From CAYWTS01 sp964461265 (lineage in GTDB: Bacteria > Bacteroidota > Ignavibacteria > Tepidaquicellales > OLB5): 64,000 bases of DNA. The stretch covers positions 20,802 to 84,801 of the forward strand of contig CAYWTS010000007.1 of NCBI GenBank assembly GCA_964461265.1, in the 5' to 3' direction. Both the position numbers and the translations under genes were made by a program. Positions within the stretch are counted from its first letter, which is position 1, and the number at the start of each line of letters is the position of its first letter. This document shows, piece after piece, positions 17,789 through 27,756 of the stretch. Under the pieces are notes generated by a model. It did not search any database, was not told the DNA's origin, and saw nothing but the letters and a program-made list of their open reading frames with translations.

Positions 17789-18508
17789 CTAAATTTTATT
17801 AAATAATGACATAAATCTAAGTTTCCAAACCATAAACATTGCTTCGTGTACTATTTTTTTTGACATTTTAGATACACCTTCGCGGCGGTCAATAAAAACA
17901 ATTGGGATCTCGGTTAGTTTAAAACCTTTCTTCCATAACCTGTATTTCATTTCAATCTGGAAAGAATATCCGTTCGATTTAACCGAATCAAGGTCAATTT
18001 GCTTTAATGCTTCGACCCTGTAACACATAAAGCCCGCTGTAACATCTTTTACCGGTAAAAAAGTAATAAGCCTTGTATAATAACTGGCAAAAATACTTAT
18101 TATCAGTCTGTTTAAAGGCCAGTTAACAACTGCAATGCCTTTAATATACCTTGAACCGATTACAAGATCGTAATTTTTAATTTTTTCTAAGAATTCAGGA
18201 ATTGTATTCGGATCGTGTGAAAAATCCGCATCCATCTCGAAAACAAAATCGTAAACATTTTGGATAGCGTATTTAAATCCAGTTATATATGCCGTTCCTA
18301 GTCCCATTTTCTTTTCTCTGTCGATAACATAAACGTTTTGTTTTCCCAAATCTTTAACCAGCTTTGACGTACCGTCGGAGGAATTATCATCTACAACAAG
18401 TATATCAAGTTTTACATCCTTAATATTTAATGAATCGATTGCTTCAACAAGCTTGACGATATTATCAGCTTCATTAAAAGTAGGAATTATGATTAATGCC
18501 TTTTGCAT
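17789..18508 (-). CDS. Polyprenol-phosphate mannose synthase-type GT2 glycosyltransferase
   Basis: Single-domain GT2 enzyme of the Dpm1/Ppm1 type, expected to transfer mannose or another hexose from a nucleotide sugar to polyprenyl phosphate, supplying lipid-linked sugar to GT-C enzymes. Seen are IIPTFNEADNI, VVDDNSSDGT, the donor/metal motif EMDADFSHDP, GSRYIKG, and the C-terminal FIDRREGVSKMS. There is no C-terminal membrane domain (239 residues), as in bacterial soluble forms. The ATG at 18508 shares one base with the TGA of the aminotransferase gene (TGATG), so the two are coupled. Polytopic GT-C-like proteins at 39705 and 57255 are possible users of its product. Confidence 0.9.
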   Translation of the reverse strand: MQKALIIIPTFNEADNIVKLVEAIDSLNIKDVKLDILVVDDNSSDGTSKLVKDLGKQNVYVIDREKKMGLGTAYITGFKYAIQNVYDFVFEMDADFSHDPNTIPEFLEKIKNYDLVIGSRYIKGIAVVNWPLNRLIISIFASYYTRLITFLPVKDVTAGFMCYRVEALKQIDLDSVKSNGYSFQIEMKYRLWKKGFKLTEIPIVFIDRREGVSKMSKKIVHEAMFMVWKLRFMSLFNKI

Positions 18509-19617
18509 CAGACAGATTTTAAGAATTTAATTACAAAAGATGAAATATATTCTACTTGTTCAATGCTTAACTCACTGTGCATAGGCAGTGAAATAACCTC
18601 TTTGCAAAGTTTTTCGGAAACCGGAAAATCTCCTTCCTTGTAATCGTATCTGTAAGCTTTTTGGAGATGCAATGGAACAGGGTAATAAATCATTGACGGA
18701 ATATCGTTATCTTTCAGGAATGAATGTAATTTATCCCTGTCTTTTATCTTTATCGTATACTGATGGTAAATGTGCCTGTTATACGGTAATACAAAGGGAA
18801 TTTGCACATGAGAGCTAAGCAATAAGTTATATTCAGATGCTGCTCTAATTCTTGCTTTATTATATTTCTCGAGATATTTTAATTTCACATTAAGTATTGC
18901 AGCTTGAACAGAATCGAGTCTGCTGTTAATACCCGGAATTTCATGGTAGTATCTTTCACGCGAGCCATGAGAAGCAATCATTCTCATTTTATCAGCAAGC
19001 CCGTTATCGTTAGTTGTAACCATACCCGCATCACCGTAAGCACCCAGGTTTTTGCTGGGGAAAAAACTCAAAGCCCCGATATGCCCGATATTAGCAACTT
19101 TATTCCCTTTATATTCAGCCCCTATAGCCTGAGCAGCATCCTCGATAACAACAAGATTATAAGAATTTGCAAGATTCATTATCCTGTCCATTTCAGCGGA
19201 TTGACCGTAAAGATGAACAGGAATTATTGCTTTTGTTTTCCGGGTTATCTTTTCTTCTATCTTATTAACATCAATATTAAATGTATCTTCATTAACATCA
19301 ACGTAGATTGGTTTAGCACCAAGAATAGCAATGGTTTCGGTGGTAGCTACAAAAGTAAAGGGTGTGGTTATGATTTCATCCCCCGGTTTAATATTTACAG
19401 CCATCATGGCAATTTGCAGAGCCTCGGTACCTGATGCACATCCGATTGCGTGTTTGCATCCTAAATAGGCAGAAATATTTTTCTCAAATTCACGTACAAT
19501 TTGCCCCTGTATAAACTGTGTGGAATCGAGGACACTTTGAATGGCTGCGTTTATTTCAGATTTAATCTCCATATACTGAGTCTTTAAATCAACCATTTTT
19601 ATATCGAAACTTTTCAA
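18508..19617 (-). CDS. DegT/DnrJ/EryC1/StrS family sugar aminotransferase
   Basis: PLP-dependent aminotransferase acting on nucleotide-linked keto sugars. PLP would bind K189 in FFPSKNLGAYGDAG. Also present are GCASGTEALQIAM, PVHLYGQSAEMD, EDAAQAIGAEY and SRLDSVQAAIL. Length is 369 residues. The listed start is TTG at 19617, one base after the stop of the upstream sugar transferase; an ATG at 19596 would give the equally plausible MVDLKTQYMEIK. It implies that the polysaccharide contains an amino sugar, but the matching dehydratase or epimerase is not in the window. Confidence 0.93.
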   Translation of the reverse strand: MKSFDIKMVDLKTQYMEIKSEINAAIQSVLDSTQFIQGQIVREFEKNISAYLGCKHAIGCASGTEALQIAMMAVNIKPGDEIITTPFTFVATTETIAILGAKPIYVDVNEDTFNIDVNKIEEKITRKTKAIIPVHLYGQSAEMDRIMNLANSYNLVVIEDAAQAIGAEYKGNKVANIGHIGALSFFPSKNLGAYGDAGMVTTNDNGLADKMRMIASHGSRERYYHEIPGINSRLDSVQAAILNVKLKYLEKYNKARIRAASEYNLLLSSHVQIPFVLPYNRHIYHQYTIKIKDRDKLHSFLKDNDIPSMIYYPVPLHLQKAYRYDYKEGDFPVSEKLCKEVISLPMHSELSIEQVEYISSFVIKFLKSV

Positions 19618-19618
19618 A

Positions 19619-20995
19619 TTAATGCCCTTTCATGAAAATTATCACAATTAATGTATTTGCCATTATCTTAAAATCAAGCCGTAACGACATATTCTCGATA
19701 TAATAGAAATCATAATTCAGCTTCACTTTCACATCATCAAGAGACGAATCATATTTATGTTTAACCTGAGCCCATCCCGTAATACCGGGTTTAATACTAA
19801 GTCTTTTATAATAATACGGGAATTCTTTTTTAAACAGTTCCACAAAATGAGGTCTTTCAGGTCTCGGACCTACTAAACTCATCTCGTTCTTTAAGACATT
19901 CCATAATTGCGGTATTTCATCAAAATAAACTTTTCTCATTATCCTCCCAACTTTAGTAATTCTATGATCACGCTCACCCGCCCATTCAGGCCCGTACTCT
20001 TCTGCATTAACAATCATCGATCTGAATTTATACATTGTAAACAGTTTGCTGTTTTTCCCTATCCTTTCCTGTTTATAAAATATCGGACCTTTTGAAGTCA
20101 ATTTAATTAACAAAATCATAATAATAATAAATGGCAAAGCACATACTAAAACCAGTACCGAAATAATCACATCTATTACTCTCTTCAAGATCCTCGAGGT
20201 ATAAGGCAATATTTCAGGCATTACTTCAATAAGCGGGACGCCATAAATCTGATTTGTCTTTACCAGACCGCTAACTATTTCATAGGTATCCGGCATTATT
20301 TTCAGGTTTACCTTACCCTGTGGTGAATATTTAATTATATCGAATAACTTATCTTTCTCCTTAGATTCCAGTGCTACAAGAATCTCGGTGATACCAAATT
20401 TTTCAATTATCACAGGTAATTCTCTAAGTTCTCCTAAAACATTTTTTTCAGTGCTCTTTTTTAAAGAAACAAATCCCTTAATATTATAACCAAGCTGTTT
20501 ATATCTTCCTATCAGCGAGTTCAGATCCATCGCTCTGGGACCGGTTCCCACTATCAGCGTATTCCTTACTCCTATTCCTTTTTCAAGCAGAGTTATTTGA
20601 AAACTACGTATTATTATTCTGCCTGCACTTACACACAATATCATCAATCCCCAGTAAATCAGAATTAATAATCTAGATATTACGTGAGCACCGTTGATAA
20701 AATCGTCTATAAAAATAACAAAAAACAACAGAATACACCCTAAGCTGACAGATTTTACAATCGATGAAAACTCATCGAACCGAGACCTGACAAACCATAC
20801 CTGATACATACCCAAAAACGAGAAAATAATAATCCAGTACACATAAATTATTACAAGAGGCAAGATGAAGGATGGTGATGTTGTAAATATTATCCACCCC
20901 GACTCAACGCGAATGTAATAATACAATCCCCACGCAAGATTAATAAAAATAAAATCAGAAATAATAAGCAAAAATATTTCTTTAGACTTGGACAA
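19619..20995 (-). CDS. Polyprenyl-phosphate sugar-1-phosphate transferase (initiating, WcaJ-type)
   Basis: Starts the repeat unit by placing a sugar-1-phosphate on undecaprenyl phosphate at the inner membrane. The N-terminus has four membrane segments (about 5-110), then a CoA-binding-like domain with LIVGTGPRA (about 145-235), one more membrane helix, and an intact catalytic domain: YKQERIGKNSKLF, MYKFRSM, DEIPQLWNVL, MSLVGPRPERP and IKPGITGWAQV. 458 residues is normal. The start is TTG at 20995; no ATG is available before the first helix. It is the first gene of the wcaJ-degT-dpm-GT2-accA-murA run, preceded by a 163-bp AT-rich gap without a clear promoter motif. Confidence 0.93.
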   Translation of the reverse strand: MSKSKEIFLLIISDFIFINLAWGLYYYIRVESGWIIFTTSPSFILPLVIIYVYWIIIFSFLGMYQVWFVRSRFDEFSSIVKSVSLGCILLFFVIFIDDFINGAHVISRLLILIYWGLMILCVSAGRIIIRSFQITLLEKGIGVRNTLIVGTGPRAMDLNSLIGRYKQLGYNIKGFVSLKKSTEKNVLGELRELPVIIEKFGITEILVALESKEKDKLFDIIKYSPQGKVNLKIMPDTYEIVSGLVKTNQIYGVPLIEVMPEILPYTSRILKRVIDVIISVLVLVCALPFIIIMILLIKLTSKGPIFYKQERIGKNSKLFTMYKFRSMIVNAEEYGPEWAGERDHRITKVGRIMRKVYFDEIPQLWNVLKNEMSLVGPRPERPHFVELFKKEFPYYYKRLSIKPGITGWAQVKHKYDSSLDDVKVKLNYDFYYIENMSLRLDFKIMANTLIVIIFMKGH

Positions 20996-21158
20996 TGATA
21001 AAAATTCAAGAAATTATTAACTCCCAAATCAATAAATTAAGACAGTCCTTATACAATACTATTTTTACTGTGTGATAATAAGAGGTAATGTTCAACTATA
21101 TTTTTAATTTAATATTAAAAAAACAAATAAGATTAAATGTAAAAAATGAAATAATTAC

Positions 21159-21944
21159 CTAAATTTTAGGTTTCAACAAATATTTATGTTTGTAAAAGTA
21201 ATAAATCAACCCTTTAATATGTTCGAAAGTAGTTTTGGTAAACATATTTCTTGACATACGCTGATAATGATGTTTTGCTGAAACAAAAGGGTAATAAACA
21301 ATTTTATATCCTTTTTGCCAAATCCTTAAACAATAATCGATATCTTCTGGACCTGCAAAATATTTTTCGTCAAGTGTACCTACAATATCTATTAATTCTC
21401 TTTTAAAGACCCAAAAGGCAGCAACAGCATAATCTATTTCTTTTATTGTATTATGATCCCAATCTGCCAGCAGCTGGGTACGGTATATTTTCATATTTTT
21501 TACAAAATGAAGAAAATCCAACCTCCTGAGAATGGGTGTATAGATTTTAATAAAATGCTTGCAACTGTTTTGTATGCATCCGTCATTTAATATCAACTTC
21601 GGTGAAATAAGCCCCGTCTTTTCATCAGACTTAAGGTAATCAATAAGCTTTTTGAAAGTATCATATTCCAGTAATTCTATATCAGAATCCACAAATGCTA
21701 TAAACTCACCCTTAGCTACTTTCAAACCTTTATTACGTTGTGTTATTCCAAGATTCGTTTTATTTCTAATGATAATCACATCTTTAAATTCCTTATACAG
21801 CATCTCAATTGTATTATCGGTAGAGCCATTATCAACAATAATAATTTCAAAATCTACATTATTTGTGTACTTATATATTGAGTTCAGGCAATCCCTCAGA
21901 TAATCCTTGGTATTCCATGTCATAATAATAATAGATAAAGTCAT
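21159..21944 (-). CDS. GT2 family glycosyltransferase
   Basis: Cytoplasmic GT-A glycosyltransferase. LSIIIMTWNTKDYL, IIVDNGSTDNT, GEFIAFVDSDIEL (the DxD donor-binding site) and GPEDIDYCLRIWQKGYKI are visible, so it belongs to the rhamnosyltransferase-like GT2 group. 261 residues, with no membrane segments apart from the short hydrophobic strand at the N-terminus. It is the last gene of the AT-rich glycosyltransferase series and is separated from both neighbours by about 163 bp of AT-rich sequence without a recognisable terminator. Donor and acceptor cannot be told from sequence. Confidence 0.9.
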   Translation of the reverse strand: MTLSIIIMTWNTKDYLRDCLNSIYKYTNNVDFEIIIVDNGSTDNTIEMLYKEFKDVIIIRNKTNLGITQRNKGLKVAKGEFIAFVDSDIELLEYDTFKKLIDYLKSDEKTGLISPKLILNDGCIQNSCKHFIKIYTPILRRLDFLHFVKNMKIYRTQLLADWDHNTIKEIDYAVAAFWVFKRELIDIVGTLDEKYFAGPEDIDYCLRIWQKGYKIVYYPFVSAKHHYQRMSRNMFTKTTFEHIKGLIYYFYKHKYLLKPKI

Positions 21945-22107
21945 GTCGTAATATTTTGCTATAATTTAAAAGTTAACAAGAATTATAACTAATATTTATT
22001 AACTTCAAAGGCACATTGTATTAAAATAATTATAATAAATTCCATAATCTTTAAATAATTTCAAATTATTTATATTTTACAAAAAATTTATTAAGTGTGG
22101 AATCAAA

Positions 22108-23322
22108 CTAATTTTTTGAGAGGATAAGCTTATTTAACAAATTATAAAATAACTCAGCCTTAGATTCCCATGTATGGAATTTAGATAATTCAAGTATTTT
22201 TACCTTTAGATTCAAAATTTCATGTTTTGGAAGTTCGGCTAATGTTCTGACAAATTCATTAAACTGGTATTTATCCTGTGCTATTTTTGCAATATCGGAA
22301 TATTTCGCTTTCAAATCACCCATATTAGTAGCTACAACAGGAATTCCTGCCCCCATAAATTCATAAAATTTATTCGGGTTCACACTGAGCATAAATTCAT
22401 TTACTTTAAAGGGAATAATTCCAATATCTATATAGAAAAAATATCTAAATAAATCGTAGTAAGGTATTCTGCCAGTAATGCAAATATTTGAGTATTTTGT
22501 TGTGATATTCGTAAACTGTGCTGCGGCGTTTTTATTCACTTCTCCTATAAAAATAAATGTATAATTGGGGTTTGACTTTATTAAATACTCAAGCATATCA
22601 AAATCCATCCAGTTACGAATATTGCCCACATATCCGATAACAGGTTTTTTGAGCTTCTCCATAAGTTCATTCTTTACAACATCATTAAATGAAAAATTCT
22701 TTTCAATAAAACCGTTTTCAACCAGATATGTATTAACATTAGCTTGCTTATTCCTTTCAAACAATACATTTGATGTTGTTATGACAAAATCACATTTCTG
22801 CGAAAGCAACTTTTCCCTTTTCCGGTTGCCAAGCACTTTAATTTTATTCATGCTTGATGTAACACAGTGATCATCGCAACAATCATACACCGCGCCTTTT
22901 TCACCCGTGTTACCTATAAGAAAATTAAGTTCAGGACGGTGAAGAACCAGGATCGTAGATTTTATCTCTTTGTCAATTTTTTTTAAACATTTCTTTATTT
23001 GTCTTCTGACTAATATACTATTAATAACTGATAAAGGTTTGAATCTGGTTGACAGTAGTATATGTTCAAATGTAAATGCAGGGACCACAAAAAGATTATC
23101 CAGAACTTTCCTGAATTTATACTTTCTTTTTATCCATTTTATGAACCTTTCAGGATAAACAAATAAATTAAAAACTGAGAATATTGTCGGCTCCAGGCCA
23201 AGAATGTAACCATCGTGCTTCTTAATTTCTGATGCAATAGTTTTTATGAATTGTTCGCGATGGTAATTTTCCCAAGGGGTAGAAAGAGTATATATCAGAC
23301 AAAATTTTGGATTAGAAGCCAT
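22108..23322 (-). CDS. GT-B glycosyltransferase (GT1/GT4-like), paralogue of the gene at 24543
   Basis: 404-residue two-Rossmann-domain glycosyltransferase. The C-terminal half holds KPVIGYVGNIRNWMDFDML, IFIGEVNKNAA and PNKFYEFMGAGIPVVAT, the last being the nucleotide-sugar site (E-x7-E region). It closely parallels the protein encoded at 24543-25730, where the same three motifs recur in the same order, so the pair arose by duplication. The N-terminal half includes a Cys-rich turn (VYDCCDDHC). No signal peptide. It probably adds one sugar of the repeat unit; specificity is unknown. Confidence 0.85.
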   Translation of the reverse strand: MASNPKFCLIYTLSTPWENYHREQFIKTIASEIKKHDGYILGLEPTIFSVFNLFVYPERFIKWIKRKYKFRKVLDNLFVVPAFTFEHILLSTRFKPLSVINSILVRRQIKKCLKKIDKEIKSTILVLHRPELNFLIGNTGEKGAVYDCCDDHCVTSSMNKIKVLGNRKREKLLSQKCDFVITTSNVLFERNKQANVNTYLVENGFIEKNFSFNDVVKNELMEKLKKPVIGYVGNIRNWMDFDMLEYLIKSNPNYTFIFIGEVNKNAAAQFTNITTKYSNICITGRIPYYDLFRYFFYIDIGIIPFKVNEFMLSVNPNKFYEFMGAGIPVVATNMGDLKAKYSDIAKIAQDKYQFNEFVRTLAELPKHEILNLKVKILELSKFHTWESKAELFYNLLNKLILSKN

Positions 23323-23344
23323 TTATCATTAATTCCTTAATGGA

Positions 23345-24499
23345 TTAAACCCCAGTATTTATGAGCTCAAGATAATATTTCTCCATATCCTTACAAGTTC
23401 GTTCTTCTTTAAAATCATTCTTAACCCTTTGCAATCCCGATTCCCCCATCTTATTTATCAGAGAATTATCTGTTATTAACTTTATCATTGATGAGCTGAG
23501 TTTTTCAACGAAAGAATTTTCAATTAAAAAACCTGTCTTTTCATGGATAATAATTTCTTTAATTCCTGAAACATTTTTAGATGTAAGTGCAATAACTGGT
23601 TTTTTCAATGCCATCGCTTCCTGAACCACGTATGATATACCTTCCCATAATGAAGTTTGAACCATAACATCGAAAGTATTTATGTAATCGTATATATTTT
23701 CTTTATATCCGATGAATTGAAAGTTGTTACCTAAGCCAAGTGATTCTTTGAGATTATATAATTCATTATATAGGCTCCCATCTCCGATAATACAGAACTT
23801 TACATTTTCAAATTGCTTATTCACTATAGCAGCTGCCTTTATAAACATATCAAAACCCTTCTGGCGTTCTAACCTGCCTACTGCACCTATTAGCAATTCC
23901 TGATTATTCACCAGTGAAGAACGAATGTTGAAATTACAGACTTTATTCTGTATTTCTTCTACATTAACACCATTATATGTTAACCTGATTTTTTCCGGAT
24001 TATAACCGAAATATTTAATCATAGTATCCCTTTCATATTCTCCTACTGCTATAGTTAATTCAAACCTTCGGGATTTCAATTTTTGAAATGATTTAGTGAG
24101 AAAGGAAAGATTTTTTAATTCAGGTTCAGCCCAAAACACGCCATGCCGTGTATGTACTAATTTTGACCTCGTAAATATTCCTGCAAGAAAGCCACCGTAT
24201 GAATTCAAATGTGTGTGGATAATTTCAAATTTTTCTTTTCTGAATAAATTAATTAATTTCCGCACGCCGGAAGATTCAAGCATTCCAGCCAGCTTATTTT
24301 TTTTATTAGGCATTCTGCCCGCGATAACATTTTTAACCCCATATTTGTCTAAAATCGCATTGAAATTGCCAGATACCGGAGTAGCAACCCAATGTTCAAA
24401 TATATCCCTGTTTGCATATTTCACTATTGAAAGAATATGCCTTTCAGTCCCATATAATTCGCCATTTGGTGATATATGTAAAACTTTTATTTTACTCAA
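23345..24499 (-). CDS. GT4 family glycosyltransferase
   Basis: GT-B enzyme of 384 residues. The N-terminal acceptor domain starts KVLHISPNGELYGTERH and includes IIHTHLNSYGG and HTRHG. The C-terminal donor domain includes GAVGRLERQKGFDMFIKAA, CIIGDGSLYNEL and SLWEGISYVVQEAMALKKPV, the GT4 E-x7-E signature. The start is TTG at 24499 because the first beta strand begins at once. It is 22 bp upstream of the next gene in the transcript. Likely part of repeat-unit assembly in the cytoplasm. Confidence 0.92.
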   Translation of the reverse strand: MSKIKVLHISPNGELYGTERHILSIVKYANRDIFEHWVATPVSGNFNAILDKYGVKNVIAGRMPNKKNKLAGMLESSGVRKLINLFRKEKFEIIHTHLNSYGGFLAGIFTRSKLVHTRHGVFWAEPELKNLSFLTKSFQKLKSRRFELTIAVGEYERDTMIKYFGYNPEKIRLTYNGVNVEEIQNKVCNFNIRSSLVNNQELLIGAVGRLERQKGFDMFIKAAAIVNKQFENVKFCIIGDGSLYNELYNLKESLGLGNNFQFIGYKENIYDYINTFDVMVQTSLWEGISYVVQEAMALKKPVIALTSKNVSGIKEIIIHEKTGFLIENSFVEKLSSSMIKLITDNSLINKMGESGLQRVKNDFKEERTCKDMEKYYLELINTGV

Positions 24500-24542
24500 T
24501 ATAGGTATCTGTTAAGTTATATTAAAAATATATTGAAAATTA

Positions 24543-25730
24543 TTATTTATTTATATTAAGTTTTTCTTTTAATATTCTGTAAAAAATATCTGCTCTGTTA
24601 TTCCATGTGTTTTGTTTGGCTAATTCAATATATTGATTCTTGAATTGTGAAAACCTGCCATTTACCGCATCTTGACAATTTTTCAGAAACTCTTCTTTTG
24701 AATTCGAGTAACCTATTATGTTCGAAAATCCGGATAACTCATTTAATGCTGTAGTTATGACCGGAATTCCATAAGCCATATACTCGTAAAATTTGTTCGG
24801 GAACACCGAATCCATAAAAACATTGTTCCTGAATGGTATAATTCCTGCTTTAAACTTCTTCAGATAATGATACAGCAGGTTTTGCTCTTTAAATTTAATC
24901 CATATAAAATTCTTATATTTCATCAAAACCTTAATATTTCTAGCTGCATTTTTATAAAGCGGTCCAATGAAAACAAAATAACAATCGTCCAAATTTTCTA
25001 GCAGATACTCAATTAATTCAAAATCTAACCAGCAGCGTATTCCCCCCAGATAACCAATAACCGGTTTACTTACATTATCGATTTCCGTTTTATAATTAAC
25101 ATTAATTTCTTTCGTCAGAATCTCAAAATTGTTGCCATTTGGAATGTGAAAAACGTTTTTATTATACTGTATAGCGTAATTGAACATGGTTTTCGATGTT
25201 GAAAACACCAAATCGGACTTTATAATTAAGTCAATATTCACGTTGTAATCCGGATAAATAACTATTTCTTTGCAGGCATCGTAACTAACGTTATCCTGTA
25301 TATAATATATAACATAATCTTGCTTAAAAATCTGTGAAAGTGGATAAAGTTTAGGTGTATAAACCCAGAGTACTATTTTTCTGTTTTGATAATTTTTTTT
25401 AATAAAACTTTTTAACTGATGTTTAATGAGAAAATTATCTAAAAAAGATAAAATTTTCCTCGTAAGCCAGTAAGATATGTGAAACGGGATAACCGGTGTA
25501 AATAAGGTTATATTTTCATTTACTTTTTTACTCTTATAGTATCCCTTCAAAAATTTCCTGAAACGTGTTCTGAAATTCAGAAGTAAGTCGGGTATAAAAA
25601 ACAGCGGTTTTTGTACTACTAGCCATTGGGATGATTGCTTAGTTTTGATGCTTAATTCATATATTAAGTGTTTCCCAGCATCAATCTCCCATTCATCCAT
25701 AATGAATATTACATTAACAAATTTATCCAT
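24543..25730 (-). CDS. GT-B glycosyltransferase (GT1/GT4-like), paralogue of the gene at 22108
   Basis: 395-residue GT-B enzyme. The C-terminal domain contains KPVIGYLGGIRCWLDFELI, FVFIGPLYKNAA, AGIIPFRNN and PNKFYEYMAYGIPVITT, aligning without gaps over these blocks with the protein of the gene at 22108. The N-terminal domain begins FVNVIFIMDEWEID and is basic and aromatic. Base composition is strongly AT-rich, like its neighbours. It overlaps the upstream GT2 gene (25723) by 8 bp, so translation is coupled. Sugar specificity cannot be assigned. Confidence 0.85.
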   Translation of the reverse strand: MDKFVNVIFIMDEWEIDAGKHLIYELSIKTKQSSQWLVVQKPLFFIPDLLLNFRTRFRKFLKGYYKSKKVNENITLFTPVIPFHISYWLTRKILSFLDNFLIKHQLKSFIKKNYQNRKIVLWVYTPKLYPLSQIFKQDYVIYYIQDNVSYDACKEIVIYPDYNVNIDLIIKSDLVFSTSKTMFNYAIQYNKNVFHIPNGNNFEILTKEINVNYKTEIDNVSKPVIGYLGGIRCWLDFELIEYLLENLDDCYFVFIGPLYKNAARNIKVLMKYKNFIWIKFKEQNLLYHYLKKFKAGIIPFRNNVFMDSVFPNKFYEYMAYGIPVITTALNELSGFSNIIGYSNSKEEFLKNCQDAVNGRFSQFKNQYIELAKQNTWNNRADIFYRILKEKLNINK

Positions 25731-26532
25731 CGTTCAGAGTAAACAACTTTTTGGCTATAAGATACATCTTTCTTAGAAACATAAAAAAAGAATACGACAG
25801 CTTATTTAGATTTTTCTCTATAAAATACTTCTCGGATTCATCGAAATGCTTCGATGTACGTGTTAAAACGGAGCTATTATGGAAAGCTACTATATACGGA
25901 TAATATAAAATTTTGTGACCAAGCTTGCATACTCTCAGGCATAAATCCTCTTCTTCTTTATATAAAAAAAAGTGCTCATCAAAGCCGTTTACTTTTTCGA
26001 AGATGTCTCTTTCAATAAGAAAGAAAGCACCCGAAACCCAGGCAGCCTCAATCGGTTTATCCCGTTTTACCCAATAACTCCTGCCTATTTTGCGTCTCAA
26101 CCTTGCTCTTAACGCAAGCAATTCTCCATGGTCATAAAAACCGTCTTTGTCTAAGTCGTTGATTAATTTAATTCCCAGAACTTTAATTTTCTGATTATCG
26201 TTCATATATTTAAGGGAATTTAAAATTGTATCTTTCTGTATGAACCTGATATCAGGATTCAATAACAATATATACTTTGAGTCGAATTTCTGTGCTAACA
26301 GATTATGGGCTGCTCCGAAACCAAGGTTTTTCTCCGAATAAAAGAACTGGACACCCTTATCTTTGTATTGTATCTCCAAATCACTCAAATCATCATCCGA
26401 ATGATTGTCGAGAATAACGATTTTGACAGTATAGTTCAGCCCTTCAATATCCTTTATTAATCCTTTAAGACATTGAGCCAAAAAGGTCTTAGTATTATAA
26501 TTGACAATCTGTATAATAATATGATACTTCAC
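25723..26532 (-). CDS. GT2 family glycosyltransferase
   Basis: GT-A enzyme of 269 residues. HIIIQIVNYNTKTFL, VILDNHSDDD, NLGFGAAHNLL, YILLLNPDIRF and FFLYKEEEDLCLRVCKLG place it with the rhamnosyltransferase-like GT2 proteins. It starts with GTG at 26532, overlapping the previous gene's stop at 26529 by 4 bp. Related by domain to the gene at 21159, but not a close duplicate. It is one of six consecutive glycosyltransferase genes on this strand (21159-27728). Confidence 0.9.
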   Translation of the reverse strand: MKYHIIIQIVNYNTKTFLAQCLKGLIKDIEGLNYTVKIVILDNHSDDDLSDLEIQYKDKGVQFFYSEKNLGFGAAHNLLAQKFDSKYILLLNPDIRFIQKDTILNSLKYMNDNQKIKVLGIKLINDLDKDGFYDHGELLALRARLRRKIGRSYWVKRDKPIEAAWVSGAFFLIERDIFEKVNGFDEHFFLYKEEEDLCLRVCKLGHKILYYPYIVAFHNSSVLTRTSKHFDESEKYFIEKNLNKLSYSFFMFLRKMYLIAKKLFTLNDG

Positions 26533-27728
26533 AACAATTTATTATTTATGATCTTCAGAAATATTTCTTCGGTTCTATGCATAGCAATTTTTAAATTGAA
26601 TTTATCCTTAAAAGTGTGGTAAGCTTCAGATGCCAGTGAATTATAAAAAGATGTGTCAGAGATTAATTTTGCCATAGATGCAGCTAAGTTATTTTTTTTA
26701 AAATCAATTAAAATACCGTTAACATTGTTTAAAATTATTTCAGGTATACCACCTACTTTAGTTGAAATTACAGGTTTTTTGAATCTGAATGCTTCTAACA
26801 GCGAAATCGGCATACCTTCGGTGACCGAAGTTATAATCAGTGAATCCGATAATTTCAGAATATTCAGTAATGAAGATTTAGGGAGTTCCCCTAAAAAAAA
26901 ACAATATTTCTCAGATGAAGAAGATTGAAGCTTTGCATGTAACTTTTTGAAATACTTCTCAGATGGATTATATGGACCGACAAAAAAAATATATGGCATC
27001 TGGCAGTTTGATTTTTTAAGTTCAGCTAATGCTTCAACAATTAAATTTTGATTTTTCCTTTCTTGTATTGGTCCTATGTTTATGAACTTAAAAAAATTTT
27101 TGCTGCTTAAAATATCATAATGCTCATCAGATAGTAATCCCTTTAAATCAGAAATATTACTTACATTATTTTCCTCAACAGCCGGATAAACGCAATCTAT
27201 TTTAGTTGTACTTGTAGATATTTCTATATCTTTTTTCTTAGTGTTGGAATTAGCTATAAAATAACAATTACACCATTTGAGTATTTTATATATAAAATGT
27301 CTCAGAAAAATAGGGTTGATATCTTCTCTTACAAATACTACAACTTTGTAACCTAGAAAACGCAAAACAATGGCAGGCCATAATAAAACAATGGCATTTA
27401 TGATGCATAAATCATAATTCTTATTTCTTGAAAATTTAAGGATTTGAAAAAATTGTATAAAGAATTTCAATAAATATCTCACATACGCTGTGAATTTATC
27501 ATTTACTACAGGTATATAACCCCATTGATAAACCGCCCATTTATCGCAATAACTACTGTATTTTAATTTGTTTTCTCCTTCTGGAAATAAGGCGTGAATT
27601 TCATATTTGAATTTTAAATTGGTAAAATATTTCAGCAGCCTTTCGAATTCCTCTTCACCTCCGCCAGTCATAGCAGAACTATGTGTGATAAAAAGCAGTT
27701 TTTTCCTATTTATCTTTGATATAGTCAC
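26529..27728 (-). CDS. GT4 family glycosyltransferase
   Basis: GT-B enzyme of 399 residues. The N-terminus has LLFITHSSAMTGGGEEEFERLL, a loop typical of GT4 acceptor domains. The donor domain has FINIGPIQERKNQNLIVEAL, FFVGPYNPSEKY, ITSVTEGMPISLLEAFRFKKP and STKVGGIPEII. The start is GTG at 27728. It follows the GT2 gene at 27757 by 28 bp. Probably part of repeat-unit assembly; the specific sugar is unknown. Confidence 0.92.
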   Translation of the reverse strand: MTISKINRKKLLFITHSSAMTGGGEEEFERLLKYFTNLKFKYEIHALFPEGENKLKYSSYCDKWAVYQWGYIPVVNDKFTAYVRYLLKFFIQFFQILKFSRNKNYDLCIINAIVLLWPAIVLRFLGYKVVVFVREDINPIFLRHFIYKILKWCNCYFIANSNTKKKDIEISTSTTKIDCVYPAVEENNVSNISDLKGLLSDEHYDILSSKNFFKFINIGPIQERKNQNLIVEALAELKKSNCQMPYIFFVGPYNPSEKYFKKLHAKLQSSSSEKYCFFLGELPKSSLLNILKLSDSLIITSVTEGMPISLLEAFRFKKPVISTKVGGIPEIILNNVNGILIDFKKNNLAASMAKLISDTSFYNSLASEAYHTFKDKFNLKIAMHRTEEIFLKIINNKLL

Positions 27729-27756
27729 AGCTCTGATTTTAAAGTGCTTCTGAAAA

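Noticed and set aside
18904..19434. 176-codon ORF antisense to the DegT aminotransferase
   Set aside because: Entirely within a gene with intact catalytic motifs; composition is that of a reverse-frame shadow.
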